From: Lutjanus erythropterus
Taxonomy: Eukaryota; Chordata; Actinopteri; Lutjaniformes; Lutjanidae
Length of the DNA stretch: 64,000 nt
Assembly: GCA_020091685.1 (NCBI GenBank)
Contig: CM034601.1
Location: 5,540,429-5,604,428, forward strand
Direction of reading: 5' to 3'
The position numbers were made by a program, and so were the translations under genes. The notes below the pieces were generated by a model that saw nothing but the letters and a program-made list of their open reading frames with translations, had not been told where the DNA came from and searched no databases. Positions 44,057 through 56,455 of the stretch are shown here, in pieces (the first letter of the stretch is position 1; the number at the start of each line of letters is the position of its first letter).

Positions 44057-47000
44057 AACATTAAACAAAACCACTAATTATTATTTATGAGCTCATTGTT
44101 ATTGTTGAGATATTACAAATAAGACGCTTTCTTGTGTGGTAGGCTGTAAGTATTAAAAATGAATATTTAAGTTAAAACAAAAAAAATTGACAAAATCATC
44201 AATAAATTATAAAACAACCTTAAGAGTAGCATCATTTAATCCTCACAGACAAGAAACTTTCATAACAGCCCATTATGCAGCGATCAATTCCCACTAATGC
44301 ACGGTGTATGGAGCGCAGGTCTCTTTAATATATCTCCTTTTACTTCTCATGTTTAATGTACAGTATAATGTATCGATTGCATGGAAGTGGATCTTTTATT
44401 GCATTGTGCCTGTAAGTGAATAAATAGACTTGAACTCGACACAAGTGCACCATCAAAGCATTAATAGGTTCAGCTGGACAATGGTGCGTCAGTGTTTTAG
44501 CCGTTAGCTGATGGTCATTAAGTCCACTCTTTCATCCGCAGGGTTACTTATGGCTTTCTTTCCACTCCACAGGGGCATTAAAGGTAATCTAGGTTGTACA
44601 GCCACAGGTAGAAACACTTGTGGACTATTGCATAATTATGGCCAAAGAAAAACGTGATTATGCCTCATAAATTGGGGAGGAGGTCCGTGTGTACAGAACA
44701 GACAGTCTTTTCTCCTTCAGCTGCTTGACTCTGCTTCCCTTTTTAGCCTGGAGGCGAATTGATTACAAAGCTGGTTCCGTTTCATGTTTGCCTCCTCTTG
44801 GCTGCATCCCACTGCCTCCCTGAAGCATCTCTAAGAACACTTTTTTGCGTGTTTTTGTTGTCTCAACGTGATGAAACATACAAATGGGACCCTTGTTTCA
44901 AGGAGGTCTTTCCTCCGAGGCTTTGTTGTCACACTCGGTCGTGCACGCGTCAAGTGATGTAAGTAGCCGTGTGAAGAATGAAAATAAAGAGCTCAAGAGA
45001 GAACTTTAAACTGCTTTCTCATCTCTGCAGATCTTTTTCACTGCAGCCTTTTTGACATGAAGCAGCAGTGAAGACACAGATGTTACCAATCATACTAATC
45101 AAGGTTCTGCTCCATTCAGGTCACACAGAGTCGGGTTGCTGCCGTCGTGTGTGTCGGCTCACTGGAAAGGCTCTGCTTCACCTGTGAATTCTGCAGGACC
45201 TGGCAATTTTGTCCAATCACTGCAACTTTTCTACAAATTTGACCAATCATTGTCGGTTCCCATGAGTTCAACCAATCACAGCAGTCCCCAACACAAATGT
45301 TATACTTGTGCATCCCAATGAACCACTTCAGTGTTTTATTATTTGCATTTTTTTTCTTTTCATTTCATCATGAGTATTGAAAATAACACATTTATCAATG
45401 TTCTGTGCTTTTCATTATCTTATAGGTTTGACCTCCAAAATGATTTTTGCTTCTTTGTGGAACACCCCCAGGTGCACTTCTTCTCTTACAAATAAAGTCA
45501 AAAATGCACATTTTATTAGAATTTTTGATCTCTTTTTTTCATGGTTACTTGAAACACTTTACTCACAGTTATTTAGTTCATAACCAATTTTATCAGTTTC
45601 CCTGCATCGTGGTTTATTACAGTACAACAGCTACCATGAAAAAAACATGAAACTGGAATTGTCTGATTGTCAGACTGATTTTTTTTTTAACCTTTATTTA
45701 TTCAGAGTAGGTACACTGAGAGTGATGCTCTCTTCTGCAGGAATGCCCTGATCACTTTCACACCTGGAAGCTGCCCAGTACAACCACAGTCTTACCTGTC
45801 AGTCACTGAACTGCACCACTGGAGCGGTTGGGTTGTTTCATGTTGAGAGCAGCAGAGAAATTAGTGCACAGAAATTCACCAGAATGCAGGCAAATAAAAC
45901 CCCTCGCTTGATTTGTGACTCGGGGCATGGGGCCACCGGCAAGATGTCCCTTATTTTTCCACACTGAAGGTGGCAAACCTACTTGACATGATACCTCTAT
46001 ATATGTTGATTTGGTCCAACAGGAGTCCAACAAGCACTGAGCTACATGCGGTATACTGTAACACAAAATGTCAGCGTCACACTTCACCTGTTCCAGAAGC
46101 GTCTCTGTCCAGAATGCTGTCTCATTCCTCATACAGTGTTTTTCACACCCTCCTGAACTCAGACGCTGACGGGGATGTCACAGCTGACGTCAGCTAAGGT
46201 CTGTGAGGGTTCAGGTTTTAGGGCTTCAAGGCGGTCAGTGGAACTGGGCCGCGCACTCGCTGCCTCTTTCTCCCGACTTCTTTTGTGTTCTCGTGTCCTC
46301 CATGAGACATCTGATATTGTGTCTACCTGCCAAGACACAGATCCACAACAAAGGGGAGCCGGAGCAGAGGATGAATAAAAAATCCAGTGAGTTTAGGTTG
46401 CATCATACGAGACGTGACAGTCGAGAAGAAAAAAAAAAAAAAACAGCCCCAGGATTCTGGATTTGAAACGATGCGTCACGTCTGAGCGCCTCTGTAGTCT
46501 CGGCTGGACAGACATGTGACATCAAACACACCCACTGTCTCAAACTACAAAGAAATGTCCTAGAAAGTGAGACACATTAATGCCAAGACAACGAGGAATT
46601 TCTTTACAAGGTCTCAAGTGGAGCCAAACCGATATGGGATTGTTGAGACCGATACCATAAAATATCAGCATAAAATTCAGCAGTTACCATTCTGACTGTG
46701 AATATTTGAGCTGGAATAAAAATAAACCTATTCAAAGTGGATTGTGCACCAATTTTGCACTGATATGACTAATCAAAGGTACTCAAAAGACTGTTTTCTT
46801 AAATAACTTTAATAATAATATCACTCATATTTGAAAACTGGAGCAAACTGTATTTTTAGGGACTTTTGAATTTTATTCTTCAATTAGGCTGGAAAATACA
46901 TTTTAAAAGATCATATTCGTATTCATATTTAATGGATTTATCAAAAAATAGAAATCTTCACAGCACTTGAGCAGAATTCCTTCCTTTTTTAAAACCAGGA

Positions 47001-48659
47001 AGTGTCCTTAAGTTATAGCAAACCTTTTTAAGGCCTTATTAAATCATGCTTTCATAAAAGTCTGATGGAGTTGACAGAAATCTGGGGCACAACTGGGCCA
47101 ACAATTTACTAAAAATATATTTTAAAACAAAGCTAATTATACAAGCTTATTTTTCACACCTAAGTTGTGAATTCTTATCTGGGTAAAGGGTGTTTTCTGG
47201 CACGGAACAAGTTTAGATTAATCATATATATATATATATCATACATAAATCCTGAAAGAATTAAAAAAAAAAAGGATTTAAAGTGTTGGTATTGTCAAGG
47301 TTTTCCTTTTTTGGTAGGACCAGATTTGTTCCAATTTTGAAGAATGTGTGTTATATATTTTATTTAATATGTTAAATAATTTAAAATATGCCAACCAACT
47401 ATAGAAAGGAACATGAGTTCAAAGAAAAAAACGACTTGTCACAGTAAGGGGCGATCGATGACTGCAGCGGGAGGAGGGGGCTAAGGGGAAGTTTTCATCA
47501 CGGGGACGGAAGACAGCAACTTCATAAACCTGTGTGTTAAGATTTACAGCCAATACACCTTGTAGTAGGTAATAATGCATCATTAATTTAATGATGAGAG
47601 GCTTTATATGTAAATTTACAGTTATTATAATTTGAAATGCAGACAAACAGGATAATGTCGACATAAGTATGAAGTGTAGTTTGTTTTTCAAAGTCAAAAT
47701 GTCTTCAAACTAATGAAATATACAGTCATTAGTGAGACACTTCAGTTTGGATAACAGCAGACTGACTGCACATGACTCGTGACTCGACAGGTCTGGACCA
47801 CTCGGAAATCGTGTTCTCCTAAATCACTCGTACACACGAGTTAAGAATAAGTCTGCTTGTATGACTGGTTCTTGCATGAGGCCCAATGTCTTTGTTGTTT
47901 TTCACAGTGGTATTGTGGATAACGTTTTTGGCAACTTTTTTGGAAAATGACAAAATCGAAAATTCACAAAAATTGCAAATTTTACAAACAAATTTATAGT
48001 AGAGGAGTGGCAACGCAGACAAGTCATTTCCCGCCCAAAAACAGTGTCCATCTCCGGCAGTGAGAGTCAGAGAGGTCATGCTGTTTACTAACAGTGGAAA
48101 AAAATTGTTCCAATTCTGGTTATTGATGACAGCTTCAAGAATCTACAACACAAAGCTCAGGACTTTTTTTTTCCCCAGGCGCTATAATAAAATATAGAAC
48201 GGGTGTTCTGGGATTCAGGGAGTTAATCAATCAATTGTTAGGAAACGGCTCTGAAAAAAAAAGAAATATCATAAAATGCCAAAACACACCGGAGTGGGGC
48301 TTTAATAAAAGATGATCTCTCAAATATTTCTTGTAAATCCTCGCCTGGGTCCAGACCTTCTCACCCGCCCACTCCACCAAGCTGACAACGAGAAATAGTC
48401 CGCTAGCGATGCAGACAGAAGACAAATGCACTCGGGGAAAACACCTGTGGTTGAAGTCACTCTCGAGTGGGCCCTCTGTGAGGGAGGAGAATTGGCAGCG
48501 AGCCCGGGAGAGAACTTTTTTTTTCAAAGTTTCCATAGGCCGGTTTGAGTCATTTATTATTGGAGAAACTTAAGGAGGCTGCTGAGGCTGACACTGTGTT
48601 TGAGTAAATAGCAAAGCTGCTTGTTTAATTATTTTATGTTTTATTTGTTTTATTATTCC
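44057..48659. other. intergenic stretch
   Basis: It contains a LINE-tail-like string near 44,340-44,435, the CCAAT cluster at 45,205-45,290, an A run at 46,428-46,443, a decayed GATATTG-type remnant at 46,620-46,690 and a TA run at 47,225-47,239. Open frames here are short and unlike any protein I know. Confidence 0.55.
45205..45290 (+). promoter_or_regulatory. three evenly spaced CCAATCA boxes
   Basis: CCAATCA occurs at 45,213, 45,243 and 45,272, spaced 30 and 29 bases. The intervening DNA is related (AATTTGACCAATCA, AGTTCAACCAATCA), so this is either a decayed short tandem repeat or a NF-Y-type element. No gene start is recognised nearby. Confidence 0.35.
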
Positions 48660-48969
48660 CAGGGTTGGGCAGTAAGAGATTATTTGTAATTAGGATTATG
48701 TAATCAGATTACAAAAGATAGTAAGATAATAAGATACAAAACATGCTCTTGTAATATTCTGAGTATGTTGTACTGTTGCTCCTCTTGGGTTGCCAGGTTG
48801 CTACTTTTTTTTTTTTGTTCGTTTTGTTAATTTTGTTGATTAATTAAAATGTAGGGAGTAAAACTAAAAGGTTGCCAGAAAAAGAAATACTCAGGTAAAG
48901 TACAGACACCTGAAAACTCTACGTAAGTACAGTAGCAAAGTATTTGCGCTTTGTTACTTCCCAACTCGG
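48660..48969. mobile_element. MITE with GGGTTGGG-AGTAA inverted ends
   Basis: The left end is CAGGGTTGGGCAGTAAGAG; the right end in reverse is CCGAGTTGGGAAGTAACAAA. Internal GTAATCAGATTACA is typical of a common fish element. About 310 bp and non-coding. Its right part and the following flank are duplicated at 51,130-51,620. Confidence 0.65.
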
Positions 48970-49205
48970 GTAATATGGCACAGAAAAACGGCACAAACTA
49001 ATTCATGTGATGCTTTATACCAAAGGAAACCGCGGTGACAAGAGCTGAAGCCTGGATCAGACAGTGTGGATTCATCACCAACCAGGTCTGGTCTACCTGC
49101 TGAACAAAGAAAGAAGTGTGAAGATATTGTCCCCCATTTTTAGCAATTATATCTGGATAACATAAGTAGAAGAAAACTGAAATGTGATACTGTGTATCAC
49201 AGTGA
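48780..49205. repeat. spaced direct duplication, copy 1
   Basis: Shares ordered blocks with 51,140-51,620: GTTGCCAG, ATGTAGGGAGTAAAA, AAGTTGCC-style text, ATATGGCACAGAAAA-CGG, TGTGATGCTTTATACCAAAG, GACAAGAGCTGAA and ATATCTGGATAA...GTAGAAGAAAACTGAA. Same orientation, about 2.35 kb apart. The copies have diverged by substitutions and several gaps. Confidence 0.75.
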
Positions 49206-50542
49206 TTATTTAATGTAATAAATAAACAAATACCAGTTCTGCTCATCTGAATGAGAGATAAAGTGAAAGAAACATTTATAGTGATCAGTTTGACCGGGAC
49301 AGACATGCTCACTATAAGTTCCACTGTAATATGTTTTGGAGGACTGAATTTCATCCAATTTAGCTTTTAGCTGGTCTCATTTGACACCTCTGTTGCTTGG
49401 TACCAAAGTTAATGTGGAAACAGGAACAGAACATGAAATGAGAAACGAGCAAGCCAGGATATGTTCTTTCGACTTCACAAATTCAGCATTTGGCTAAAAT
49501 AGATGAATCACTAGTAGGTTCCATTCATGACAGTGCAGCACGTCCTGCCTGTAGCTTATTATACGCTACTTCAGTCATCAGTCAAAGTGTTTTTAGCGGC
49601 TCTGAGCAGCCTTTTCAACATGAGGGCTGCTTTTCACAGACTGTTTTTGGACCGCTTTGTACCTTGTGATTATCTACTTTAGGTGCCTTCCATTTTGGAG
49701 GAACGCTTTGAATTCTGCAACTTATTAAAGTCCAAACAGAAAAGAGTCCTGCGATGCTGTCAGTTATTATTATTTCCACATATCGTGCGACTGGATTAAT
49801 AGAGAGATTCTGAGTTCTGTGGGGGATCTTTTCTCTTTGCCTCCGAGATGCTGACACCTGATGGTAAGTACAAAGTTTTTTCGTTCTACTTAGACTGAAA
49901 ATATCTCACTGTGACGTTATGCACACTCATATTTGGAAAGGCATCAACCGGAATATGAGTATAGTATAAAACCAGCCACCAAAATGGAAATCCTGCCCAT
50001 GGAAGCTCATTCCCAGAGTTGGATCTCCCTCAGAGGAGCAGAATTAACACAGGAGGAGGTGGAGTGGAGGTGGGGTCCATAAAACCACACTGAAATGACA
50101 GCCAAAGGCAGCTGAGCAAGGGACCGTTTTAAAGTCTGGCAGCGGCATGATGATTGCTTTACTGCAAAATCTTTAAAGCAAATCGCAGACGCTGCAAATG
50201 ACAGCAGAGTTGCGTGGGAGAAAATTTATGTGGCTCAGGTAAGACGCAGCTGAAAAGCTCAGAAAAAGCGAGAAAACGGACCTTGAGTTGGGATTATTTT
50301 GTCACAGGTACTAATCCCATGATCAAGAGGAAACTGGCGCGCTCAAGATATGATTTCTTTTAATCATATATGAAGTCCTAAAGGCTGCATTAAGAAGCAG
50401 CATTCAGAATACGGCTGGTGTATGAGTGCAATGTCTGTCCTTAATGTATATTCAGTCACAGTACTCTATACCTTCCCTGCCCGGCAGCAAGAGATATATG
50501 AGGACTTCTGAGGACTTCACTGCACAAAAATCCTGAAATATG

Positions 50543-51285
50543 CAGAGGTGTCAAAAGTACACCTACTGTTTACTCAAGCAGAAGTACAGATACTTGATTT
50601 AAAAAAGAAGAAGGTCAGAGAAGAAGTACAAATTCCACTTCACTACTACTCAAGTAAAAGGGAAAAGTAAGGGGGGTATTTACTTTTAAACTTTACATAT
50701 CAGTGTTTTTTGTCTTGTTACATCTTATCTGTCTTGTTGGGTCTTTTTGTCCTGTTAAGACTTCTGCATCTCGTTATGTCTTTTGCATCTTGTTAGTTTT
50801 TTTTTTTTTTGTCTTGGTATGTCTTTTGTGTCTTGTTGGGTCTTTTTTGTCTTGTTACATTTTATGTCTTGTAAGGTCTTTTTGTCTTGTAATGGCCTCT
50901 GTGTCTCATTATGTCTTTTGCATCTTGCTCAGTCTTTTTGTACTATTACAGCTTCTACGTCTTGTACATCCTTTGCATCTTGTTATGTCTTTTTGCCTTG
51001 TTATGCCCTCTGTGTTTCGTTATGTCTTTTGTATGTTGTTAGGTCTTTTTGTCCTATGACGGTTCTACTTCTTTGATTTCATCCTTAAAATTTGATTTGA
51101 CCAGTTCTAAATGCTCAGTATGTTGCACTGCATATCATCGTAAGTTGCTCCTCTCAGGTTGCCAGTTTGCTAGTATTTTCATTCATGCCGACTTAACAAA
51201 TATTTTTTTTGTGTGTGTTAAAATGTAGGGAGTAAAAGTAAAAAGTTGCCGTAAAAAAGAAATACTTTGTGACTTCCCAGCTCTG
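50543..51285. mobile_element. Tol2-end-like hAT MITE carrying a minisatellite
   Basis: The left end CAGAGGTGTCAAAAGTAC resembles the Tol2 terminal sequence I recall. ACTCAAGCAGAAGTACAG and ACTCAAGTAAAAGGGAAAAG follow, and the right end in reverse is CAGAGCTGGGAAGTCAC. Flanking 8-mers GAAATATG and GTTATATG agree at 6 of 8 bases, suggesting a decayed target duplication. The centre is the TCTTGTTATGTCTTTTGCA-type tandem repeat at 50,707-51,057. Confidence 0.65.
50707..51057 (+). repeat. minisatellite, about 20-bp TCTTGTTATGTCTTTTGYR units
   Basis: Imperfect tandem copies of a roughly 20-base unit (TCTTGTTATGTCTTTTGCA). The open frames across it exist only because the unit lacks stops. The complementary unit (AACAAGATGAAAAC) forms the minisatellite at 54,556-54,900. 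Confidence 0.8.
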
Positions 51286-51620
51286 GTTATATGGCACAGA
51301 AAACGGTACAAACACACAGAGTTTATCAACCCAGCTCTCATGTGATGCTTTATACCAAAGACAAGAGCTGAAACCGGATGAGACAGTTTGGACTGTGTGT
51401 CCTGACAGTGACCTCGTGTCCACCAAAACGTAATGAAGAAAAGTGATTCAGGGGTCATAGAAAAGAAAAAGAGTACATTGCACACAGGTTTAATAAGGCC
51501 AGGTCTACCTGTCGAGCAACTCTGATCGTGACTGAAGTCAAAAACGTGGAGATGCTCTCAACCTTTTGGTTTTTGCAGTCATATCTGGATAATATATGTA
51601 GAAGAAAACTGAACTGAAGG
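51140..51620. repeat. spaced direct duplication, copy 2
   Basis: The partner of 48,780-49,205, with the same block order. It has an extra stretch around 51,375-51,540 (GACTGTGTGTCCTGACAGTG onwards) and lacks part of the copy 1 text. It overlaps the right end of the hAT-like element ending at 51,285. Confidence 0.75.
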
Positions 51621-53689
51621 TGAATTAAAGAGAATTAAACCAGTTTGAGTCTTCTTGACTTACAGTACTGGTTTAAAAGTACAATAATAGACCAGGATGC
51701 TGTTTTACAAAAGTTTCATGGAATCTGTTGTAACTTTCTGTATTATTTCTTAGTTTAGAAACCTTAATCTGCCCTGTAAGAATCTTCTTGTCTTGTTGTC
51801 GGCGTGTCCAGACTTTCTTGACCTGGGTGGCCTAAGTCAGGCACTAACTTATGCAGAGGTGACATGAAGTTTGTGTGTATGTCTGCACACAGACATTGGA
51901 ATAGCATTAATTTAGCATAAATAGAATATATTATTTTAATTTCTCATATATACTTTAATTAGTAACGGTACAGTATCTGCTGTGTTTAATATTTTTATGC
52001 TAAAGATAAATAGTCCACCCAAATGGCACAATGCAAATATCATATGAAGCTACCATACTTTATTCTTTAAGTCCTCAAGCAGAAATTGTACCTTCATTCT
52101 ACCTCTATCCTAAAGCTATGAGGCACCTTGAAAATGTATTATTTTGTTTATTTTCATCCTATATTTACCTGTTTTCTGTATATATTTTTTGTGCATGATT
52201 TTTTTCTTTTTGTAAGCAGCATAAAGGGAACTACAAGTAACATCTCATTATACAACCCTGTGTTTTAAACTTGATCCATGAAATAAATTAACCTTAAAAC
52301 ATAAAAAGTAGGCTACATACAAAAGAAAGCAATGCACATTTAACATTTGGCATTCGTGCATATTTGTACTTAATATGATTTTTACATCCCCATGAACTAG
52401 TTATACGTTTTTTTTTAAATTGTTGTCGATGATATTGCGTTTTTGTATTTGTGTTATCATATGAGTCCTCACTGCATAACAAATTTCAATAAAGTTTTCC
52501 TTGAACTTTGTCTTTTAAAATAATAAACATAGAGAGTTTGGCTCTCTATCCTGACAATAAATCTCTGAAACACACTGACTAGACCTTTAACAAGTGGAAA
52601 CAGTGTTTCTGGATATGGACTCGGTTGATTGATTTTTATAAAAGTCTGCAAGGCGTGTGGGAAAACATTACTCTCTTCCCATCTGTTACCAGCTGTGATA
52701 GTGAGACTTTATTCCTTTCCTATTGAATTTTTTTTCAGTCCTTTCAGTTACGTCTCTGTCAGATTAATGACAGACAGTTTAATGACACCCTTATCCTCTA
52801 CTGACACATACTGTTTTTTGTTTTTTTTGGAAGTGACTTTACAAGCAACTAACCTTTACGAAGGTGCGTTTAAATTACACTTTTCTTCCAGTGAATGTTT
52901 CTTGCTAATCTCACTCATGAGGATTCTGATCAGAAAGTGCTTTCTGAGAAGATACACCGTAAACGTTAAAAGGTTTTTTGGCACTGAACAAATGCAGACG
53001 GAACAGGAGGAAGTTATTTGTCCTGCAGCATTGTACAATTTATCCATAACAAAAAGTGTGAGTCTACCTGTGTGTCTGAATCATCAGACATTTTCCAGAA
53101 ATAATCTAATCAGGTGCTGAGAGTCAGAGATTTGGCCTTTTCTCAAGGATTATTGGAGCCATGTGTTTCAATCTTGGATTTAATGAAATGAATTTGTGGC
53201 TGTGAGACATTTCCATCTCTAAATTGAGAAAAAAAAGAGCAGGCTGAAAGCCCTGATTGAAGTCTGAATGCATTCTCCGCTCATGTTTAGGAGTTTCTGT
53301 GCAGCAGCTGCCGGGTGTCATTTAAGAGGCAGCGGAGCCTCAGACAGAGGCATGTATAAAATGGAGGACAGGGGTAAGCTCTAATCTCTTCCCCGTGACC
53401 CAGATGAAATCCTGAGAACAACCAGGGTGTTGGCAGGGCTCAGCCCACGTCTTAGAAGTACCTCCCTCCACCAGTGCACACAACTGTGATCTGTGCAAAC
53501 ACCATTCTCCATGGTTGAATGGACTTTATACACCCTCAAGAACAAGAAATACTAAAGCCTGTTACCTAAACCGACAGGTTATATAAGTACACCTGCAACT
53601 ATTAATCAGCTGTTTCAAAAATGTAAAAATGCTGTAGTCACCTTTTCATACTCCTGCGACCCTACAAAGCTTTTTCAATACACCTTTCT
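51621..53689. other. intergenic stretch
   Basis: AT-rich DNA with no repeat family I can name. A 163-codon plus-strand open frame at 52,629-53,120 has no recognisable domain, a composition rich in Leu, Phe and Ser, and no splice or promoter context, so I do not call it a gene. Confidence 0.5.
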
Positions 53690-53860
53690 TACACTCTTAA
53701 AAATAAGGGTCCCAAAAGAGCTCTGCCTAAAGGGCTGAGGTTCTACCGAGGACCATTTGCCTCTGAAGAACCCTTGTTTGAAGAAGGGATTTGGCAATGG
53801 TTATTTGTAAGACTAAGGATTGTTGAAATCCTTGAAGAACCATCTTAACCACAAAAGATA
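53690..53860 (+). mobile_element. dispersed ACTCTTAAAAATAA(A)GG repeat
   Basis: It begins ACACTCTTAAAAATAAGGGT then CCCAAAAGAGCTCTGC and has recurrent GAAGAACC motifs (53,765; 53,836). This is the layout of a widespread fish repeat (AAAATAAAGGTTCCAAAAGG ... AGAACCATTT). The ends are not precise. Confidence 0.6.
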
Positions 53861-53929
53861 ATGTCTTTCTTTTCACCGGCTTAGATACCACTCACTGTAA
53901 CTTTGTCTATGAAAATTTAAGAACATGAC

Positions 53930-55095
53930 CAGAGATGGGAAATAACTAAGAACAAACATTTTCAGATATCTGTAATTTACTTGAGTATTTCTTTACTGAC
54001 AACTTTTTACATTTACTCCCGACACTTTCTAATCCTTACATTTTCAAAACAGACTCCCCAGTTTTAAAGTTTGGTAGGCAACATTTTTTGGCATCAATGA
54101 GAAATAAGTCCATAATAAGCTTTCAGCATATTTTGAATCAAGTGGTCTGAGCCAGAACCAGACCTCTGCACCTCCTCTTGCCTCTGTTTTCTAGCTATTC
54201 TGGTAGTGCAGCTGTGTGTGCGTGTTTCTTCAGTGAGACCCTGAATCAATGGTGGAGAAATGTAAAGCGTAATTATCAGAAAGAGAATCTTAAAAAGAGT
54301 CCAGCTGATGTTGTCAGTTTGTCAGCTCACCCTGTTACTTTTGAATTTACCCGCACTTGCATTCATTGGCGCCTGTCGTGGGGCCAAGAGGACGCAGCAG
54401 AGCTGAGACACAGACAGCTGCTCAGAGCCGAGGAGCTCTGGATAAGTTGTGTGCGCGCATAAAACTTGAGCACGGAGAAAATTAAACCTCACTCACATCC
54501 TGGAGATGAGACTCAACAAATTCACTGTTCTTAGGCTTTCTACCTACTGCAGCTTTAATGTAACAAGATGAAAACAATGTAACACGACAAAAAAGATGTA
54601 ATAGTATGAAAATGGCGCAAAACATATACCACAATGAAGACATTATCAGATGAAAATGGCTAAAAGTAGCATAACGAGATGAAAACAGTGAAACAATACA
54701 TAACAAGACAAACATGTAAAAGACCAAACAAGATAGAAACAACAGAAAAAATGTAACGAGATCAAAACTACGTAAAAAGGCAAAGGAAAGACACAACAAG
54801 ATGAAAATTATGTGGAAGACGTAACGTGGCACAAATGACATAACAAGATGAAAATGGCAAAAAAACGAGACAGGAACAACGTAAAAGAAGTAACAATACG
54901 AAGCAGACAGAGAGGAAGACTAAACCTCGGAGAAAAGGAGGTTGCACAGTCAGTAGAAATGTCCTTCAGAGGGCGACTTTTTACTGTTATACTCAACTTA
55001 TAGTTGAATCGGTACTTCTACTTTTACCAGAGTCTATCTTCACGCAAGTATCTGTGAGTAAAGAATACTTGAGTAAAGAATTTGTGCCACCTTTG
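53930..55095. mobile_element. larger hAT-like MITE carrying the same minisatellite inverted
   Basis: The left end is CAGAGATGGGAAATAACTAA; the right end in reverse is CAAAGGTGGCACAAATTCTT followed by ACTCAAGTATTC. Both are hAT/Tol2-like termini with TACTTGAGTA motifs. The neighbouring 8-mers AACATGAC and CATATGTC match at 5 of 8. The interior includes a non-repeat part (54,170-54,480) and the minisatellite at 54,556-54,900. No transposase motif is recognised. Confidence 0.6.
54556..54900 (-). repeat. minisatellite, about 20-bp AACAAGATGAAAAC units
   Basis: Imperfect tandem units such as AACAAGATGAAAACAATGTA and AACGAGATGAAAACAGTGAA. It is the reverse complement in kind of the tract at 50,707-51,057. 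The minus-strand open frame of about 119 codons here is a by-product. Confidence 0.75.
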
Positions 55096-56267
55096 CATAT
55101 GTCTCACTTCCATCTGATTTCAAGGAGAATCCCACCTGAAGAATAATCGACTTCTTGCAGACGGTCTTGTTGCTTCTGTACGTCATACAGAGACGTAAGT
55201 ATTAAATTGAGATTGCTTCATAAAGAGTTTCAACGTGTAATTTCTGTCAGGACCCTCCCTTTCAGCAAATTTAAAAATGCAGCGAGGCCTTATTGCCACA
55301 GAGTGCGGTGAGTGGTCTCTGTGGTTGCCATGGTCACACTTAGGAAAGCAGAAATCACCACTTCAGGTGCCACTCTGTCATTAACTAACACTCAGCAACC
55401 CTGGCTGAAACGTAGTACTCATATATGGATAAAAGTAGAAATATTACACTTAGAACCTTAAGGGTGCCATCAAGGAAATGAACTTATTAACCCCAGCTTC
55501 AGATTTCATTTCCTTTTTATAGTTGCATCCGTCTTGTGGCAGGCTGTAATGTTCTCTTTTTCCTCTTTACCGTCAGACGTAAAGAGTCCTCAGGGTTCAG
55601 CTGCAGGATTCTACGAGTCACCGGAGCCACTCGTTCATCATTTCATGCATTCTCCATTTGTTAGATAGATGGCTGAGAGCTTGCATTTCTTTCATTTCTA
55701 TTTTGCTCAAAGACATAAATCACAAGTTCAGATTGTCCTTAAAATCTTACTCTTGACAGGAAAGTAAATAGGCATCCTCCACAGTTCTGTATGTATTTCT
55801 AAAAAAATATTCTTCTAACGCGGGCTGTCACACAAAATACCATCTCCTGTCAAAACAATAATACAAGATACATACAAGAATTATTGTGCATTTTTGCTCT
55901 TTGCTCTTTGTTGTTTTCTTCACAGATATCCTGTCAAACCATAGTCGTTAAATGACTGAAGGATGAGAGATGATCTTTCTTTCTTTCTCTCTCATGAAAA
56001 GGAGGAAGAACAACCAAAAGACCTGTTGTGTAACTAGTGAACTTTCTGTTCAGTGCCTGTTTCCTTCTTCCCAATGTCACTGTGATCATAAATAAATATG
56101 CAAAGTACCAAATTAATCACTGAACTACCTTTGCACTAAAAAGGATTCATTTAATCCAAGAGTAGTCCTAATCAGAGTTTAGCAAACTAGATTTAAAACA
56201 AGTATATTCAGGTTTAAAACTAAGCAAAGATCTGCTGCACAATTAAAAATTAGTTTAGTAAATCCAG
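55096..56267. other. intergenic stretch
   Basis: Nothing specific seen beyond a TTTC-rich run near 55,975-55,993. No exon or RNA gene recognised. Confidence 0.5.
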
Positions 56268-56455
56268 ACACTTCACCCTAAAATAAAAAATACATATTTT
56301 CCCCCTGGCAGGTAGAGCTTTTTATCCATCTGGATAATTTTAGCGCGAGTTGTAAAGTTTTGGAAACATTAGCTGTAGACATGTCTGCATTCTCTCCTAT
56401 ATAATGTGACTTCCCATGAGTCTTAGCTACAGTTGCTACAAAGATGAAGCCACTC
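56268..56455. mobile_element. remnant of TTCACCCCAAAATCAAAAATACATA MITE
   Basis: CTTCACCCTAAAATAAAAAA then TACATATTTTCC, GTAGAGCTTTTTATCCATCT and GATAATTTTAGC parallel the element at 25,927. Only the left half is recognisable. Confidence 0.6.

Noticed and set aside
45803..46132. 109-codon minus-strand frame
   Set aside because: I looked for a transposase or zinc-finger signature and found none. It stands alone without splice context.
48998..49354. 118-codon minus-strand frame
   Set aside because: It overlaps a duplicated non-coding repeat block, and its partner copy at 51,183-51,485 does not keep the same frame.
50703..51076. Overlapping 118- and 97-codon frames on the plus strand resembling a membrane protein
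   Set aside because: They translate the TCTTGTTATG minisatellite. The hydrophobicity comes from T-rich codons.
52629..53120. 163-codon open frame on the plus strand
   Set aside because: No domain or motif recognised, low-information composition, no splice partners. It is most likely chance in AT-rich DNA.
54482..54841. 119-codon minus-strand frame resembling a membrane protein
   Set aside because: Same cause: the inverted minisatellite inside a hAT-like element.
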